Counted from the first letter of the stretch, positions 1-9,163 are shown. The stretch: 64,000 nucleotides of DNA from Pyxidicoccus caerfyrddinensis (GCF_010894405.1 NZ_JAAIYA010000002.1:682001-746000), one strand, 5' to 3'. The notes: generated by a model from the sequence alone, not told the origin. Program-made: numbers and translations.

Positions 1-312
1 GTAGGTGTGGTCCACCACGTGGAAGGCGTCGAACCGGGTGCGCGAGCGCAGCGCGTGGCCCGGGTACAGGCCGAAGCGGGTGAGGAGGCGGTCCACGTTG
101 AAGGCCGCGTTGCGTGCGCCCAGGCGTGGCACCCGGCGCGCGACGGAGGGCATGGACGGGCGCACGCTGACGGCGGAGACCTCGGTGGGGTGCGCGGAGA
201 GTCCCTCCAGGAGCGCCTCGCCCACCAGGTCCATGCTGGGCCAGCCCTCTTCGCGCGGGTCCATCAGCAGCGCGAGCCGGGGCGGCGAAGTGTGCGCCGG
301 GCCCTGGCTCAT
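1..312 (-). CDS. glycosyltransferase, N-terminal part (runs off window)
   Basis: The first 104 residues of a protein that continues beyond the left edge. The start is the ATG at 312 (MSQGPAHTSPPRLALLMD). The sequence has the look of the N-terminal Rossmann half of a family-4 GT-B glycosyltransferase: a hydrophobic strand with LALLMDPREEGWPSMDLVGE, then helices, and FDAFHVVDHTY at the visible end. A second GT4 gene lies 217 bases upstream on the same strand, which supports a role in polysaccharide chain building. No catalytic C-terminal half is visible, so donor and acceptor are unknown. Degenerate copies of its 5' end lie immediately upstream (313-446), so the start is less secure than usual. 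Confidence 0.7.
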   Translation of the reverse strand, partial: MSQGPAHTSPPRLALLMDPREEGWPSMDLVGEALLEGLSAHPTEVSAVSVRPSMPSVARRVPRLGARNAAFNVDRLLTRFGLYPGHALRSRTRFDAFHVVDHTY

Positions 313-446
313 GGGGCGTCCTCGCATGAGCCCATCCGCGCGCGTTGGCGCGGCGGGGCTGGCGTGGAGCTCCGGCTCATGGCGTGTCCTCGCACCAGTC
401 CAACAGCAGCGCGAGTCGCGGCGGCATGAATGGCGCTTCGGCTCAT
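313..446 (-). repeat. two degenerate tandem copies of the downstream gene's 5' end
   Basis: Read on the minus strand, ATGAGC occurs at 446, 380 and 312, dividing the DNA into units of 66 and 68 bases before the real gene begins. The unit starting at 446 contains CTCGCGCTGCTGTTGGAC, closely matching CTCGCGCTGCTGATGGAC in the gene starting at 312. The units at 446 and 380 both end in a GCGAGGAC-type segment before the next ATGAGC. The pattern suggests decayed partial duplications of the gene start. None of the upstream copies opens a long frame of its own. Confidence 0.5.
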
Positions 447-529
447 TGCGCCTTTCCGCGACAGGGCATCCGTGCCGCGTGCAGAAGAGCCCTGGCGCGT
501 CGCCTGCACTCCTCGCACGTCGCTCTGGC

Positions 530-1690
530 TCACGAGAACGTCCCCTCCGCTCCGGGACGCAGCAGCGCCTCCACCGTGCGCTCCAGCGCGAAGCGCTCGC
601 GGTACACCCGCGCGGCGCGCTCGCCCAGCGCGGTGCGCGCCGCCACGTCGGACAGCAGCCGCTCCGTCGCCGCCACCAGCGGCTCCGGCGCAGTGCCCTC
701 CACCAGCTCCACCGCGCCCAGCCCGCGCCACATCGGCTCCGTGAGGTGCCCCGTGTTGGTGACGAGCGGCTGGCCCAGCGCCAGTCCCGCCATGGTGGTG
801 GTGCGCCGCGCGCTCACGCCATCCGGATACGGCTGCACCAGCACGTCACACGCCGCCAGGTGCGCCACCACGTCCTCCGGCGCGAGCGAATCCCGCGTCA
901 CCCACCGTCCCGCCAGCTCCGGGTGGCGCGCGCCCAGTGCTTCACCAAACGCTCGACTTCCGCGCCCCAGGAGCAGCGCCTTCCGCTCCGCGCCCGCGCG
1001 CAGCAGCGGCACCAGCACGGCCTCCAGAGGCCCGGCGGTGAGCGCGCCATAGGTGCCGAAGTGTCCCAGCCACGGCCCCGGCCCCAGCGCCGAGCGCACC
1101 GTCGCCACCGCGCCCTCGGAGACCTCCGGAGGCAGGGTGCTGGGCACCGGCCGCCACTCCGCGCGGCGTCGCACGCGGGCGGGCAGGTGCTCCGCCCAGG
1201 TGGGAATGGAGACGAAGACGCGGTCCGCGGCCCCGGCCACCAGCCGCAGCATCACCCGCGTGGTGCCCGCGAGCACCTGGTGCCGCAGCGGCGCGCGCGG
1301 GCTCCACGGGTACACCACCTCGTGGAAGAACACCCAGCGCTCGTCCTTCCTGCGCGCGGCGAACCACGCGCAGAAGGGCACGTTCATCGCCTTCATGCCG
1401 AACGCATGCGGCACGTACTGGAGCAGCAGCCGTCGAGGCCCCCCGCACGCATCCAGCCCGCGCGCCAGCTTCGTCAGGCCCAGGGGCGTGAAGAGGCCGG
1501 GGACGCGGTGCACGGTGACGCCGTCCTCCACGTGCACGCCCGCGTCACCCGGCGCCCAGACGTGGACCTGTTGCCCGGCGCGGACGAGCGCGGTGGCCAC
1601 CTGGCGCGTGTAGTCGCTGACGCCGCCCGGCTGGGGCGGGTACTCGCCCGTGAGGACGTGCCACGCGGGGGCGGTGGAGGAGGAGGGCAT
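530..1690 (-). CDS. family 4 glycosyltransferase
   Basis: A 386-residue GT-B glycosyltransferase, expected to be cytoplasmic or membrane-associated and to transfer a sugar from a nucleotide donor to a growing lipid-linked glycan. The N-terminus has HVLTGEYPPQPGGVSDYTRQ, the usual glycine-rich acceptor-side loop of GT4 enzymes. The C-terminal half has the donor-site region ACDVLVQPYPDGVSARRTT followed by an alternating hydrophobic helix. The canonical EX7E motif is not clear here, so this is a divergent member. The substrate cannot be read from sequence. It lies upstream of the truncated GT on the same strand and downstream of a methyltransferase, in a probable minus-strand transcription unit. 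Confidence 0.85.
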   Translation of the reverse strand: MPSSSTAPAWHVLTGEYPPQPGGVSDYTRQVATALVRAGQQVHVWAPGDAGVHVEDGVTVHRVPGLFTPLGLTKLARGLDACGGPRRLLLQYVPHAFGMKAMNVPFCAWFAARRKDERWVFFHEVVYPWSPRAPLRHQVLAGTTRVMLRLVAGAADRVFVSIPTWAEHLPARVRRRAEWRPVPSTLPPEVSEGAVATVRSALGPGPWLGHFGTYGALTAGPLEAVLVPLLRAGAERKALLLGRGSRAFGEALGARHPELAGRWVTRDSLAPEDVVAHLAACDVLVQPYPDGVSARRTTTMAGLALGQPLVTNTGHLTEPMWRGLGAVELVEGTAPEPLVAATERLLSDVAARTALGERAARVYRERFALERTVEALLRPGAEGTFS

Positions 1691-1720
1691 GGGGCCACGG
1701 CTCCAGCCACCGGGCAGGAG

Positions 1721-2569
1721 CTAGGACGCCTCCATGTCGCGAATGGCGAGCAGCTGGAAGGCGTACTGCGGGAAGCGCGTGGCGAAGGGCTCGGTGAGGA
1801 TGGACAGCCGGCTGCCCAGCCGGAAGGGACGGATGGTCGGCAGCGCGTAGTCACCGCGCAGCGGCTTCCACCCGCTCATGCCGGTGACGCGGTAGCCGCG
1901 CAGCTCGAAGTCGTAGACCTCCCAGCCGGAGCGGTGCACCTGGTGCACGTTGCTGTCCCACTCGTCCTGCGGGAGGAAGCCGTTGGGCGTGAAGATGATG
2001 ACGCGCTTGCGGGCCATCGACTCCATCATCTCCAGCAGCCGGAAGCCGTCCGGCTTCTCGAAGTGCTCGATGACGTCCAGCGCGACGACGGCGTCGAAGC
2101 TCTTGGGGCCGAAGCGCTGGCCCGCTTCCATCAGCTCCATCTGGTGGTACTCGCGGTGGATGCCCGCGGCGCGGCTGCGCTCGATGCTCGTCGCGTGGCC
2201 GTCGATGCCCACCGTGTGGGGAATCAGCTTCGAGAAGCTGTGCAGCGGCGAGCGCGAACCACAGCCGATGTCCAGCACGCTGTCGCACGTGCCCACCAAC
2301 GCCTCCTTCAGCGTACGGTGGAGGACCTCGTGCTCGCCGACGAGCACCTCGCGCTTCAGGAACTGGAAGAGATTGCCGCCAGGGAGCATGCGGCGAGGAC
2401 CGTAGCCCCGCCGCTCCATCCCTCGCAACAAGCGCGCGAGCATCCAGGCAGGCGTCCGCGTCCCGCCCACGCGACTGTCCGGCGGTGCGTCCACGCAGGG
2501 CAGGCGAGCCTCCGGCCACCACATGAGCGCCTCGCGTTGCTTGTAGGGCTGGAGCGCCACCGGTAGCAT
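1721..2569 (-). CDS. class I SAM-dependent methyltransferase
   Basis: A 282-residue protein with motif I VLDIGCGSRSPLH at about residues 98-110 and a post-motif FDAVVALDVIEHFEKPDG, both typical of class I SAM methyltransferases that modify small molecules or sugars. The start at 2569 (MLPVALQPYK) was chosen because the frame further upstream reads into the divergent flippase promoter; ATGs at 2419 and 2389 are alternatives. It is divergent from the flippase gene and heads the minus-strand group with the two GT4 genes. A sugar or lipid O-methyltransferase role in the polysaccharide pathway is inferred from context. Confidence 0.85.
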   Translation of the reverse strand: MLPVALQPYKQREALMWWPEARLPCVDAPPDSRVGGTRTPAWMLARLLRGMERRGYGPRRMLPGGNLFQFLKREVLVGEHEVLHRTLKEALVGTCDSVLDIGCGSRSPLHSFSKLIPHTVGIDGHATSIERSRAAGIHREYHQMELMEAGQRFGPKSFDAVVALDVIEHFEKPDGFRLLEMMESMARKRVIIFTPNGFLPQDEWDSNVHQVHRSGWEVYDFELRGYRVTGMSGWKPLRGDYALPTIRPFRLGSRLSILTEPFATRFPQYAFQLLAIRDMEAS

Positions 2570-2663
2570 TTCGCCCCCTGCTCGTGCCGCGCGCTTTCGG
2601 AGGCATGTCGATTCGGACAGGCCCTCCTGTATGAAGGACGCCCGGCGCGGGCCGCCCAGGACC

Positions 2664-4184
2664 ATGACAGAGACAGCAGTACCCGAGGTCAGCACTGGAG
2701 AGGTGAAGGCGCGTGCCCTGAAGGGCATGTTCGTGCTGGCCGCCCGCACCGCGGCCTCGCAGGGGCTGCGGGTGGTGAGCGCGCTGTTCCTGTCGCGGCT
2801 CCTCTTCCCCTCGGACTACGGCCTGTTCGGCATCGTGTCCTACGCGGCGTCGCTGGGCGTGTTCCTCGGGGACCTGGGCCTGAGCGCCGCGCTGGTGCGC
2901 CAGCCGCACGAGCCCACCCGCGACGAGACGTTCACCATCTTCTGGTGCCACCAGGCGCTCACCGCCGTCATCGTCGCCGCCGTGTGCGCGCTCGCACCCC
3001 AGCTCACGGAGGGCTACGCCCTGGGCGAGGGCGCGGTGCCCATGGTGTGCGCCCTGGCGCTGGGGCTGTTCCTGTCCTCGCTGCGGGTGATTCCGCTGAT
3101 GGCGCTGGAGCGCAAGCTCGCGTTCCCCGTCATCGCCCGCGCGGAGCTGATTGAAAACGTGGTGCAGGTCATCACCACCATCTCCCTGGCGGCGCTCGGC
3201 TTCGGCGCGTGGGCGCTCGCGCTGGGCGGCCTGGTGCGCGGGGCGGTGGGGCTGGTGCTGGTCTGGTGGGCCTCGCCGTGGCGGCCGCACGGCGCCTTCC
3301 GGCTGGACGTGCTCAAGCGGCTGCTCAGCTTCGGGCTGGCCTTCCAGCTCCCGCCGCTGGTGGGGGCGATGGTGGCCGGCTGGGTGCCGCTGGTGGTGGG
3401 CGGCATCCTCGGCAAGGAGGCGGTGGGCCTGGTGAACTGGGCCTGGGCGCTGGCCTCCACGCCGATGATGCTCAGCATCGTCCTCAACCGCGTGGCCTTC
3501 CCCGCCTACTGCCGCCTGCAGGAGGACCCGGCCGGCTTCGCGGAGTACCTGCGCACGTCGCTGCGCCGGCTGTCCGCGGTGCTGCTGGTGGCCATTCCGT
3601 GCGTGGTGCTGGTGCTGCCGGTGGCGGTGCCACTCTTCTTCGGCGAGCGCTGGGTGCCGGCCGTGGCGCTGGTGCAGTGGTTCAGCCTGGAGTGCGTGCT
3701 CACCACGCTGACGGGCCTGCTGGCCACGGCGCAGAACGCGGGCGGGCGCCCGTGGGAGCGGCTGGCCGTCGTGGTGGGCGTGGGCGCGGTGAAGTGGGGC
3801 GTGGGCACGTGGGCCATCCAGCGCTTCGGGCTGGCGGCCATTGGCCCCATGGGCGTGCTGGTGGGACTGGCGGAGCTGTGGGTGACGGCGTGGCTGGTGG
3901 CGCGCCTCAACCCGGCCCTGCGCGGACTGGTATCGCAGGTGGTGGAGCCCTTCGTCACGGTGGGGCTGCTGCTGGCGGGCGCGTGCGCGGCGGTGTTGTC
4001 GCTGCCGGGCGCTGGCAACGTGGTGCGGGCGCTGGTGGGGGCGGTGCTGTTCGCGGGGCTGGTGCTGGCGCGCGAGCGGTTGCCGGGGACGCTGTCGCTC
4101 CTCGGCGAGTTGAAGAGCATCCTGGGCTTCGTCCGGGCACGGCGGGCCGAGCGGTCCGCTGCTCCGGTGAGCCCGGCTTCGTGA
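2664..4184 (+). CDS. wzx: Wzx-type polysaccharide flippase (MOP superfamily)
   Basis: About 506 residues with 12-14 hydrophobic segments, beginning with a short cytoplasmic tail and the family signature around PSDYGLFGIVSYAASLG and FLGDLGLSAALVRQ. These are hallmarks of the PST/MOP family that flips undecaprenyl-linked repeat units across the inner membrane. The start at 2664 (MTETAVPEVS) is preferred over an ATG 33 bases upstream. Its stop overlaps the start of the next glycosyltransferase (TGATG), so the two are translationally coupled. By gene order this corresponds to the flippase of the M. xanthus BPS cluster (WzxB); that assignment is from memory of synteny, not from a search. Confidence 0.88.
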   Translation: MTETAVPEVSTGEVKARALKGMFVLAARTAASQGLRVVSALFLSRLLFPSDYGLFGIVSYAASLGVFLGDLGLSAALVRQPHEPTRDETFTIFWCHQALTAVIVAAVCALAPQLTEGYALGEGAVPMVCALALGLFLSSLRVIPLMALERKLAFPVIARAELIENVVQVITTISLAALGFGAWALALGGLVRGAVGLVLVWWASPWRPHGAFRLDVLKRLLSFGLAFQLPPLVGAMVAGWVPLVVGGILGKEAVGLVNWAWALASTPMMLSIVLNRVAFPAYCRLQEDPAGFAEYLRTSLRRLSAVLLVAIPCVVLVLPVAVPLFFGERWVPAVALVQWFSLECVLTTLTGLLATAQNAGGRPWERLAVVVGVGAVKWGVGTWAIQRFGLAAIGPMGVLVGLAELWVTAWLVARLNPALRGLVSQVVEPFVTVGLLLAGACAAVLSLPGAGNVVRALVGAVLFAGLVLARERLPGTLSLLGELKSILGFVRARRAERSAAPVSPAS

Positions 4185-5155
4185 TGAAGGACGCGAGCGA
4201 TTCGATGAAGAAGGTCGACCTGGTCATCTCCATCGTCAACCACTCCAATCCGGAGTTGCTGCACGACTGCCTGCGCACGCTCTACGCGACGACGCGCGAC
4301 ATCACCTTCGAGGTGTGGATCGTCGACAACGCCACCGACGGGCGCGGCGTGGAGGCCATGCGGCGCGACTTCCCGCAGGTGCGCTGGCTCTTCAACACCG
4401 AGCGCAAGGGCTTCTCCGCCAACCACAACCAGGTGCTGCGCGCCGCGCGGGGCCGCTACATCTGCATCTTCAACGACGACACCATCGTCCACGAAGGGGC
4501 CTTCGACGCGCTGGTGCGCTTCATGGACGAGCACCCGCGCGTGGGCATGGCGGGCGCGCGGCTGCTCAACGCCGACGGCACCATCCAGAACTGCACCTTC
4601 CGGCCCATGTCACTGTCCGGGCAGCTCTTCGACCTCGTCTTCCTGCCGCGCCCGCTGCACTTCCTGAAGCGGATGGAAATCGACCCGGCGCAGTACGGGC
4701 ACGAGGAGGCCCGGGTGAATTGGGTGCTCGGCGCGTGCATCGTGGTGCGCGAGGAGACGCTGGCGGAGGTGGGCCTGCTGGACGAGGCGATGTCCCCGCT
4801 GGGCAACACCGAGGACACCGACTGGTGCGTGCGGGCGTGGAAGGCGGGCTGGGAGGTGGCCTTCTGCCCGGAGGCGGTGATTACGCACCTGGCGAGCCGC
4901 TCGTTCCGGCCGTCCGCGACGGGGCCGGACAAGGTGCGGATTGAACTGTGGCGCACGCGGCTGGCGTACTTCCGCAAGCACCACGGCCGGCTGCACGAGG
5001 TGGCGATGCGGGCCATCCTGGTGGGCACGCTGCCGTACAACGCGGCGGTGCTGACGCAGACGCTGCTGCGCGGGCGCACCAACCTGACGGAGTACCGCCG
5101 GCAGCTCTCCACCTTCCTGCGCATCTCCGAGATGGGCCTGCGCGCCCGGGTGTGA
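4184..5155 (+). CDS. family 2 glycosyltransferase, rhamnosyltransferase-like
   Basis: A 323-residue GT-A enzyme. VISIVNHSNPELLHDCL gives the first nucleotide-binding strand, IFNDDTIVHEG is the DXD-like metal site near residue 105, and GNTEDTDWCVRAWKAGW carries the ED..W catalytic-base region. This arrangement is typical of WbbL-like rhamnosyl and related transferases. The start overlaps the flippase stop by one base; an internal ATG at 4205 (MKKVDLVI) is an alternative. It forms a tight cassette with the flippase and the next GT2, 12 bases downstream. Donor specificity is not determinable. Confidence 0.9.
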   Translation: MKDASDSMKKVDLVISIVNHSNPELLHDCLRTLYATTRDITFEVWIVDNATDGRGVEAMRRDFPQVRWLFNTERKGFSANHNQVLRAARGRYICIFNDDTIVHEGAFDALVRFMDEHPRVGMAGARLLNADGTIQNCTFRPMSLSGQLFDLVFLPRPLHFLKRMEIDPAQYGHEEARVNWVLGACIVVREETLAEVGLLDEAMSPLGNTEDTDWCVRAWKAGWEVAFCPEAVITHLASRSFRPSATGPDKVRIELWRTRLAYFRKHHGRLHEVAMRAILVGTLPYNAAVLTQTLLRGRTNLTEYRRQLSTFLRISEMGLRARV

Positions 5156-5167
5156 GGCCGTCCCGGC

Positions 5168-6085
5168 ATGCCGTTCTTCTCCATCGTCATTCCCACGTAC
5201 AACCGGGCGCGGCTCCTGGAGGACACGCTCGCGTCGGTGTTCGCGCAGGAGGAGACGGACTACGAGGTGCTCGTGGTGGACGACGGGTCCACCGACGACA
5301 CGTTGGAGACGCTGGCCCGGTACGGCGAGCGGGTGCGCGTGTTCCAGCAGCGCAACGCGGGCCCGGGCGCGGCGCGCAACCTGGGCATCCAGGAGGCTCG
5401 GGGCGAGTACGTCGTCTTCCTCGACAGTGACGACTTGTGGTTCCCGTGGACGCTCGCCACGTACCGGCAGGTGCTGCGCGAGCAGGGCGGGCCCTCGGTG
5501 GTGATGGGCACGGCGGCGTCCTTCGCGCAGCGAGAGGAATTGGCCGGCGTGACGCGCGAGCCCGCGCGGGTGGTGCGCTTCGCGGACTACCTGGCGAGCG
5601 CGGAGGACCGGACGCCGCGCACCGCGTGCGTGGTGGCGGTGCGCACGGAGGCGCTGCGGCGGGTGGGCGGCTTCACCCCGCTGCGCATCAACGGCGAGGA
5701 CTATGACCTGCTCTACCGGCTGGGCACGGAGCCGGGCTTCGCGTGGGTGCGCGCGCCGGTGACGGTGGGCTACCGCCAGCACGGGGGCTCGTCGTCCAGC
5801 GCGCTGGAGCTGAGCTACCAGGGCACGCTGTACCAACTGGAACAGGAGCGGCAGGGGCGCTACCCGGGAGGTGCCGCCCGCAGGCGCGAGCGGCTGGAGA
5901 TGCTCCTCTACAACCTGCGCCACGTGTCGCAGTGGCTGCTGTCGCTGCGACGGGTGGACCTGGCGCTGGCGCTGTACCGGCGCGGGCTGCCCTTCCACCT
6001 GGCCGCGCCGCGCTGGCGCTATGTGCTGGGCTTCCCGCCGTGGGCGGTGGCCACCACCGTGCGCCAGCGCGTATCGAAGCGCTGA
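5168..6085 (+). CDS. family 2 glycosyltransferase
   Basis: A 305-residue GT-A glycosyltransferase. The N-terminal FSIVIPTYNRARLLEDTL and VLVVDDGSTDDT are canonical, followed by the metal-binding VVFLDSDDLW and the acidic RINGEDYDLLYRL region that usually supplies the base. The C-terminal 90 residues are helical and arginine-rich, suggesting peripheral membrane contact. It is the last gene of the flippase-GT2-GT2 group and is convergent with the DUF2780 gene 25 bases away. It presumably adds one sugar of the repeat unit; which one is unknown. Confidence 0.9.
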   Translation: MPFFSIVIPTYNRARLLEDTLASVFAQEETDYEVLVVDDGSTDDTLETLARYGERVRVFQQRNAGPGAARNLGIQEARGEYVVFLDSDDLWFPWTLATYRQVLREQGGPSVVMGTAASFAQREELAGVTREPARVVRFADYLASAEDRTPRTACVVAVRTEALRRVGGFTPLRINGEDYDLLYRLGTEPGFAWVRAPVTVGYRQHGGSSSSALELSYQGTLYQLEQERQGRYPGGAARRRERLEMLLYNLRHVSQWLLSLRRVDLALALYRRGLPFHLAAPRWRYVLGFPPWAVATTVRQRVSKR

Positions 6086-6110
6086 AGTGCGCGGGCCGCT
6101 TCTGGCGGCC

Positions 6111-6662
6111 TCAGCCCAGCAGTCCGCCGAGCATTCCGCCCAGGCCACCGCCGCCCGGCGTGTTGCCGCCAGCACCGCCCGCGCCGGCCAGCATGGGCAC
6201 CACCGCGAGAATCTTCCCGACGAGCCCCGGGTCCAGCCGCGACTTGAGGAAGTTGAGGAGCAGCGGGGCCACGAGCGAGGCCTTGCTCGCGTCGATGTTG
6301 AAGCGGCCCAGCAGCGAGACGACGGCGGCCACCTCACCGGCCTGCGTCGCTACGCCGCCGATAGCGCCCAGCATGGCGCCCATGCCGCCGCCACCACCTC
6401 CGCCACCGCCACCGTCGTTCCCGGCCACGAGCCCACCGAGGGCGCCCATCAGCCCGCCGCCGCCCTGCGAGGGCGCCGCCGCGCCCGCGGCCTGCTGCCA
6501 CGAGTCCATCTCCGGAATGGCGCTGCCCAGCTGGTTCGCGGCGTCCGGGCCCAGCTTCTCCTTCACCGTGCCCTGCACCAGCTTCAGCAGCGAGCCCGCC
6601 ACTCCCTGCGCCTGCGTACCGTTCACTCCGAGCTGCTGCGAGAGCTGTCCGATGAGGTCCAT
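6111..6662 (-). CDS. DUF2780-type protein with polyglycine linker
   Basis: 183 residues starting at MDLIGQLSQQLGV, preceded by GGAAGGAGCAC as a ribosome binding site on the minus strand. Two helical segments (residues 1-55 and about 105-155) with the LGV...QA.GVAGSLLKLVQ pattern resemble the DUF2780 (VcgC/VcgE) family, whose function is unknown. Between them is a run of ten glycines, and the C-terminus is also rich in Gly and Leu. No signal peptide is obvious. It sits between a glycosyltransferase and a sugar kinase but on the opposite strand, so a link to the polysaccharide pathway is only positional. Confidence 0.75.
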   Translation of the reverse strand: MDLIGQLSQQLGVNGTQAQGVAGSLLKLVQGTVKEKLGPDAANQLGSAIPEMDSWQQAAGAAAPSQGGGGLMGALGGLVAGNDGGGGGGGGGGMGAMLGAIGGVATQAGEVAAVVSLLGRFNIDASKASLVAPLLLNFLKSRLDPGLVGKILAVVPMLAGAGGAGGNTPGGGGLGGMLGGLLG

Positions 6663-6894
6663 CCCGTGCTCCTTCCGTGTGACGAGGCCTGCGTCCGCCT
6701 GGAAGGTGCCTTTTAGCGAGAATCGACCCGGGCCACGCAATGACTGACGCGGAAGCGTTCAGAAAGGGCGGGAGGAGGTCCTGGCTCCCGCGTCCCGGGA
6801 CGGCTGCCTCCCTGCCTGGCGGGCGCTCCCGTCCGGCCCGGCATGGGACTGCGCATCTTCGTGTGAAGCAGTCAGCCGAAGGCGGAGGCGAGAG

Positions 6895-7920
6895 ATGGAC
6901 GAGGCAACTTCGGTGGGCGCCGAGGCGGCGAAGGAGCCGTCCCACGCCACGTCGAGCGCCTGGGGAGGCATCGACCTGGGGGGGACGAAGATAGAGGCCG
7001 TGGTCACCGACACGGCGGGCGCCGTCCTCGGCCGGGCCCGGCACCCGACGCCGGGGGACGGCAGCGTGGAGGACGTGGTGCAGGCGATGTACGGCGCGCT
7101 GGTGGACGCGGCGCGCGCGGCGGGCACCACCCCGCAGCAGCTCGCGGGCATAGGCGTGGGAGCGCCCGGCTCCGTGGACACCAACGAGGGCACGCTGGGG
7201 CACGTCGGCAACGTGGGCAAGGGCTGGACGGAGCCGTACCCCGTGGCCGCCGACCTGGGAGAGCTGGTGGAGGGCCGGGTGGTGCTCGGCAATGACGTGC
7301 AGGTGGCCGTGGCGGCGGAGTACCGCCTGGGCGCGGGCCGTCCGTACCGCTCGGTGCTGGGCGTGTGGTGGGGCACGGGCGTGGGCGGCGGGCTGGTGCT
7401 GGATGGCGTCCCCTGGCGGGGGCGCGGCGCGGCGGGAGAGATTGGCCACATGGTGGTGAAGCCGGGCGGCGCGCGGTGCGGCTGTGGCCGGCGTGGCTGC
7501 ATGGAGGCCTACGCGGGCCGCGCCTCCATGGAGCGCAGGGCGCGCAAGGCCGAGCGCGGGGGCGAGAAGACGATGCTCTTCGACCTGATGCGCAAGAAGG
7601 GACGCCCGCGCCTGACGAGCAGCATCTGGGACAAGGCGCTGGCGGAGGAGGACAAGGTGGCGACGTGGATCATCGACCGGGCCGTGCGGATGCTCGGCGC
7701 GGGCCTGGCTTCCGCCATCAACCTGCTGGACGTGGAGGCCGTCATCCTCGGCGGAGGGCTGGGCACGCGGCTGGGGCCCGCCTACGCCGGGCGCATCCAC
7801 GACGCCATGCGCCCGCACATCTTCGTCCCCGAGCGGCAACCTCCGGTGCTGGTGGCCGAGCTGGGAGAGCTGTCCGGAGCCATTGGCGCCGCGCTGATTT
7901 CCCAGCCTGCGATGAAGTGA
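6895..7920 (+). CDS. ROK family sugar kinase (glucokinase-like)
   Basis: A 341-residue cytoplasmic kinase. GGIDLGGTKIEAVV (from about residue 24) is the ATP-binding phosphate-1 loop, GIGVGAPGSVD the second, and GHMVVKPGG followed by CGCGRRGCMEAYAG the ROK zinc site with catalytic context. There is no N-terminal helix-turn-helix, so it is an enzyme rather than a ROK repressor. A roughly 22-residue N-terminal extension precedes the core. It probably phosphorylates glucose or an N-acetyl sugar, possibly feeding nucleotide-sugar precursors to the surrounding cluster; the substrate is not resolvable from sequence. Confidence 0.9.
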   Translation: MDEATSVGAEAAKEPSHATSSAWGGIDLGGTKIEAVVTDTAGAVLGRARHPTPGDGSVEDVVQAMYGALVDAARAAGTTPQQLAGIGVGAPGSVDTNEGTLGHVGNVGKGWTEPYPVAADLGELVEGRVVLGNDVQVAVAAEYRLGAGRPYRSVLGVWWGTGVGGGLVLDGVPWRGRGAAGEIGHMVVKPGGARCGCGRRGCMEAYAGRASMERRARKAERGGEKTMLFDLMRKKGRPRLTSSIWDKALAEEDKVATWIIDRAVRMLGAGLASAINLLDVEAVILGGGLGTRLGPAYAGRIHDAMRPHIFVPERQPPVLVAELGELSGAIGAALISQPAMK

Positions 7921-8029
7921 GGACGTGAAGCGCGCAATCGCTCCCCCGGCCGGACGCCCGTCTGGTCGCTGTTGACCGCGAGAAGCCGTGGACGACAATG
8001 GCGCGCCCGCTGCCTGCGGGCCCCCACTC

Positions 8030-9163
8030 ATGTCCTCACCGGCTCAACCGACAGCTCCGCGCAGGGACGGCCTGGATGTGATGCGGGCCCTGGCCATCCT
8101 GGCGGTGCTCGCCTTCCATGCGCCGGCCGTCGTCCACGACGCGCTTCCCCTGGGCCTGCGGGCGGCCTTCGCGCACGGGTGGATGGGGGTGGACCTGTTC
8201 TTCGTCCTCTCCGGCTACCTCGTGGGACGGCAGGTGTTCAGCCGGCACGCGGAGCAGGGCGGGGTGGCGGAGCTGCGCACCTTCTGGCTCAAGCGCTGGG
8301 GCCGCACGCTGCCGCTCTACTACGTGGTGCTCGCGCTCTACGCGCTCAAGCCGTGGACCTTCGGCACGCCCTTCCTCGGCGGGGGCTGGCACTACGCGCT
8401 CTTCCTCCAGAACTTCACCGGGCTGAGCGACTTCGTGCAGAGCTGGTCGCTCTGCGTGGAGGAGCACTTCTACCTGGTGCTGCCCCTGCTGGCCTTCGGA
8501 TTGCGGGGACGGCGGTGGCCCGCCTGGGTGTGGTGCCTTCCCATCGCCGTGAGCTTCACCGCCCGCTGGCTGACCTGGAGGGAACTCCCCCAGGGCCTGC
8601 CGCTTCCGCAGCTCCCCGCGCTCCTCTCCTGGCCCACGCTGCACCACCTGGACGGGCTCGCGGTGGGCGTGTTCCTGGCGAAGACCGCGCCCGTCTGGCA
8701 GCGGTGGGCGGCTTCCTGGCGCGCGGCCTGCGGCGTCCTGGGCGCCGTCGTGCTCGCCGTCACCGTGGGCGTATGTGGTCCCCTGCTGGCGGGAGTGGGC
8801 GCGCTGTGGGTCTTCACCGGACTGTCGGTGGGCTTCGGGCTGCTGCTGGTGGGCACCGAGTCGATACAGCTTCCCGCCGGGCCGCGCTGGGGCATCTACC
8901 AGGTGGCGGTGCTCTCCTATGGGGCGTACCTGTGGCACGGCTTCGTGGTGCGAGGCCTCGAGCGCACGCACCTCTCCCTGGGCGCGTGGCCCCTGGACCT
9001 GCTCGTCTACCTGGGCGCCACGCTGGCGGTGGCCTGGGTGACGTATGTCGCGGTGGAGCAGCCCGGCCTGAGGTGGAGAGACTGGTTGCTGGCACGCTTC
9101 GAGGCCCGCGCTCGGGCTGAAAGACTGTCACCCGTGCCGGCCGGTGAAGGCCGCCAGCCGTGA
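8030..9163 (+). CDS. acyltransferase family 3 membrane protein (OafA-like)
   Basis: About 377 residues with roughly ten membrane segments. RDGLDVMRALAILAVLAFHA contains the R/H signature of the AT3 fold, GWMGVDLFFVLSGYLVGRQ is the second hallmark, and KRWGRTLPLYY and SWSLCVEEHFYLVLPL complete the pattern. AT3 enzymes O-acylate sugars at the membrane. The ATG at 8030 was taken as the start; a GTG at 7988, preceded by GAGAAG, would add 14 residues. It is the first of three AT3-type genes in this cluster, so the polymer is likely decorated with acetyl or similar groups. Confidence 0.88.
   Translation: MSSPAQPTAPRRDGLDVMRALAILAVLAFHAPAVVHDALPLGLRAAFAHGWMGVDLFFVLSGYLVGRQVFSRHAEQGGVAELRTFWLKRWGRTLPLYYVVLALYALKPWTFGTPFLGGGWHYALFLQNFTGLSDFVQSWSLCVEEHFYLVLPLLAFGLRGRRWPAWVWCLPIAVSFTARWLTWRELPQGLPLPQLPALLSWPTLHHLDGLAVGVFLAKTAPVWQRWAASWRAACGVLGAVVLAVTVGVCGPLLAGVGALWVFTGLSVGFGLLLVGTESIQLPAGPRWGIYQVAVLSYGAYLWHGFVVRGLERTHLSLGAWPLDLLVYLGATLAVAWVTYVAVEQPGLRWRDWLLARFEARARAERLSPVPAGEGRQP

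Noticed and set aside
5-2566. Long open frame on the plus strand across the first 2.5 kb
   Set aside because: It is antisense to the GT4 and methyltransferase genes, whose translations show clear family motifs; its own translation is Arg/Pro-rich low complexity, an effect of high GC.
6390-6425. Polyglycine tract taken as a possible frameshift or sequencing error
   Set aside because: Reading frame is intact on both sides, with DUF2780-like helices before and after; such linkers are common in this family.
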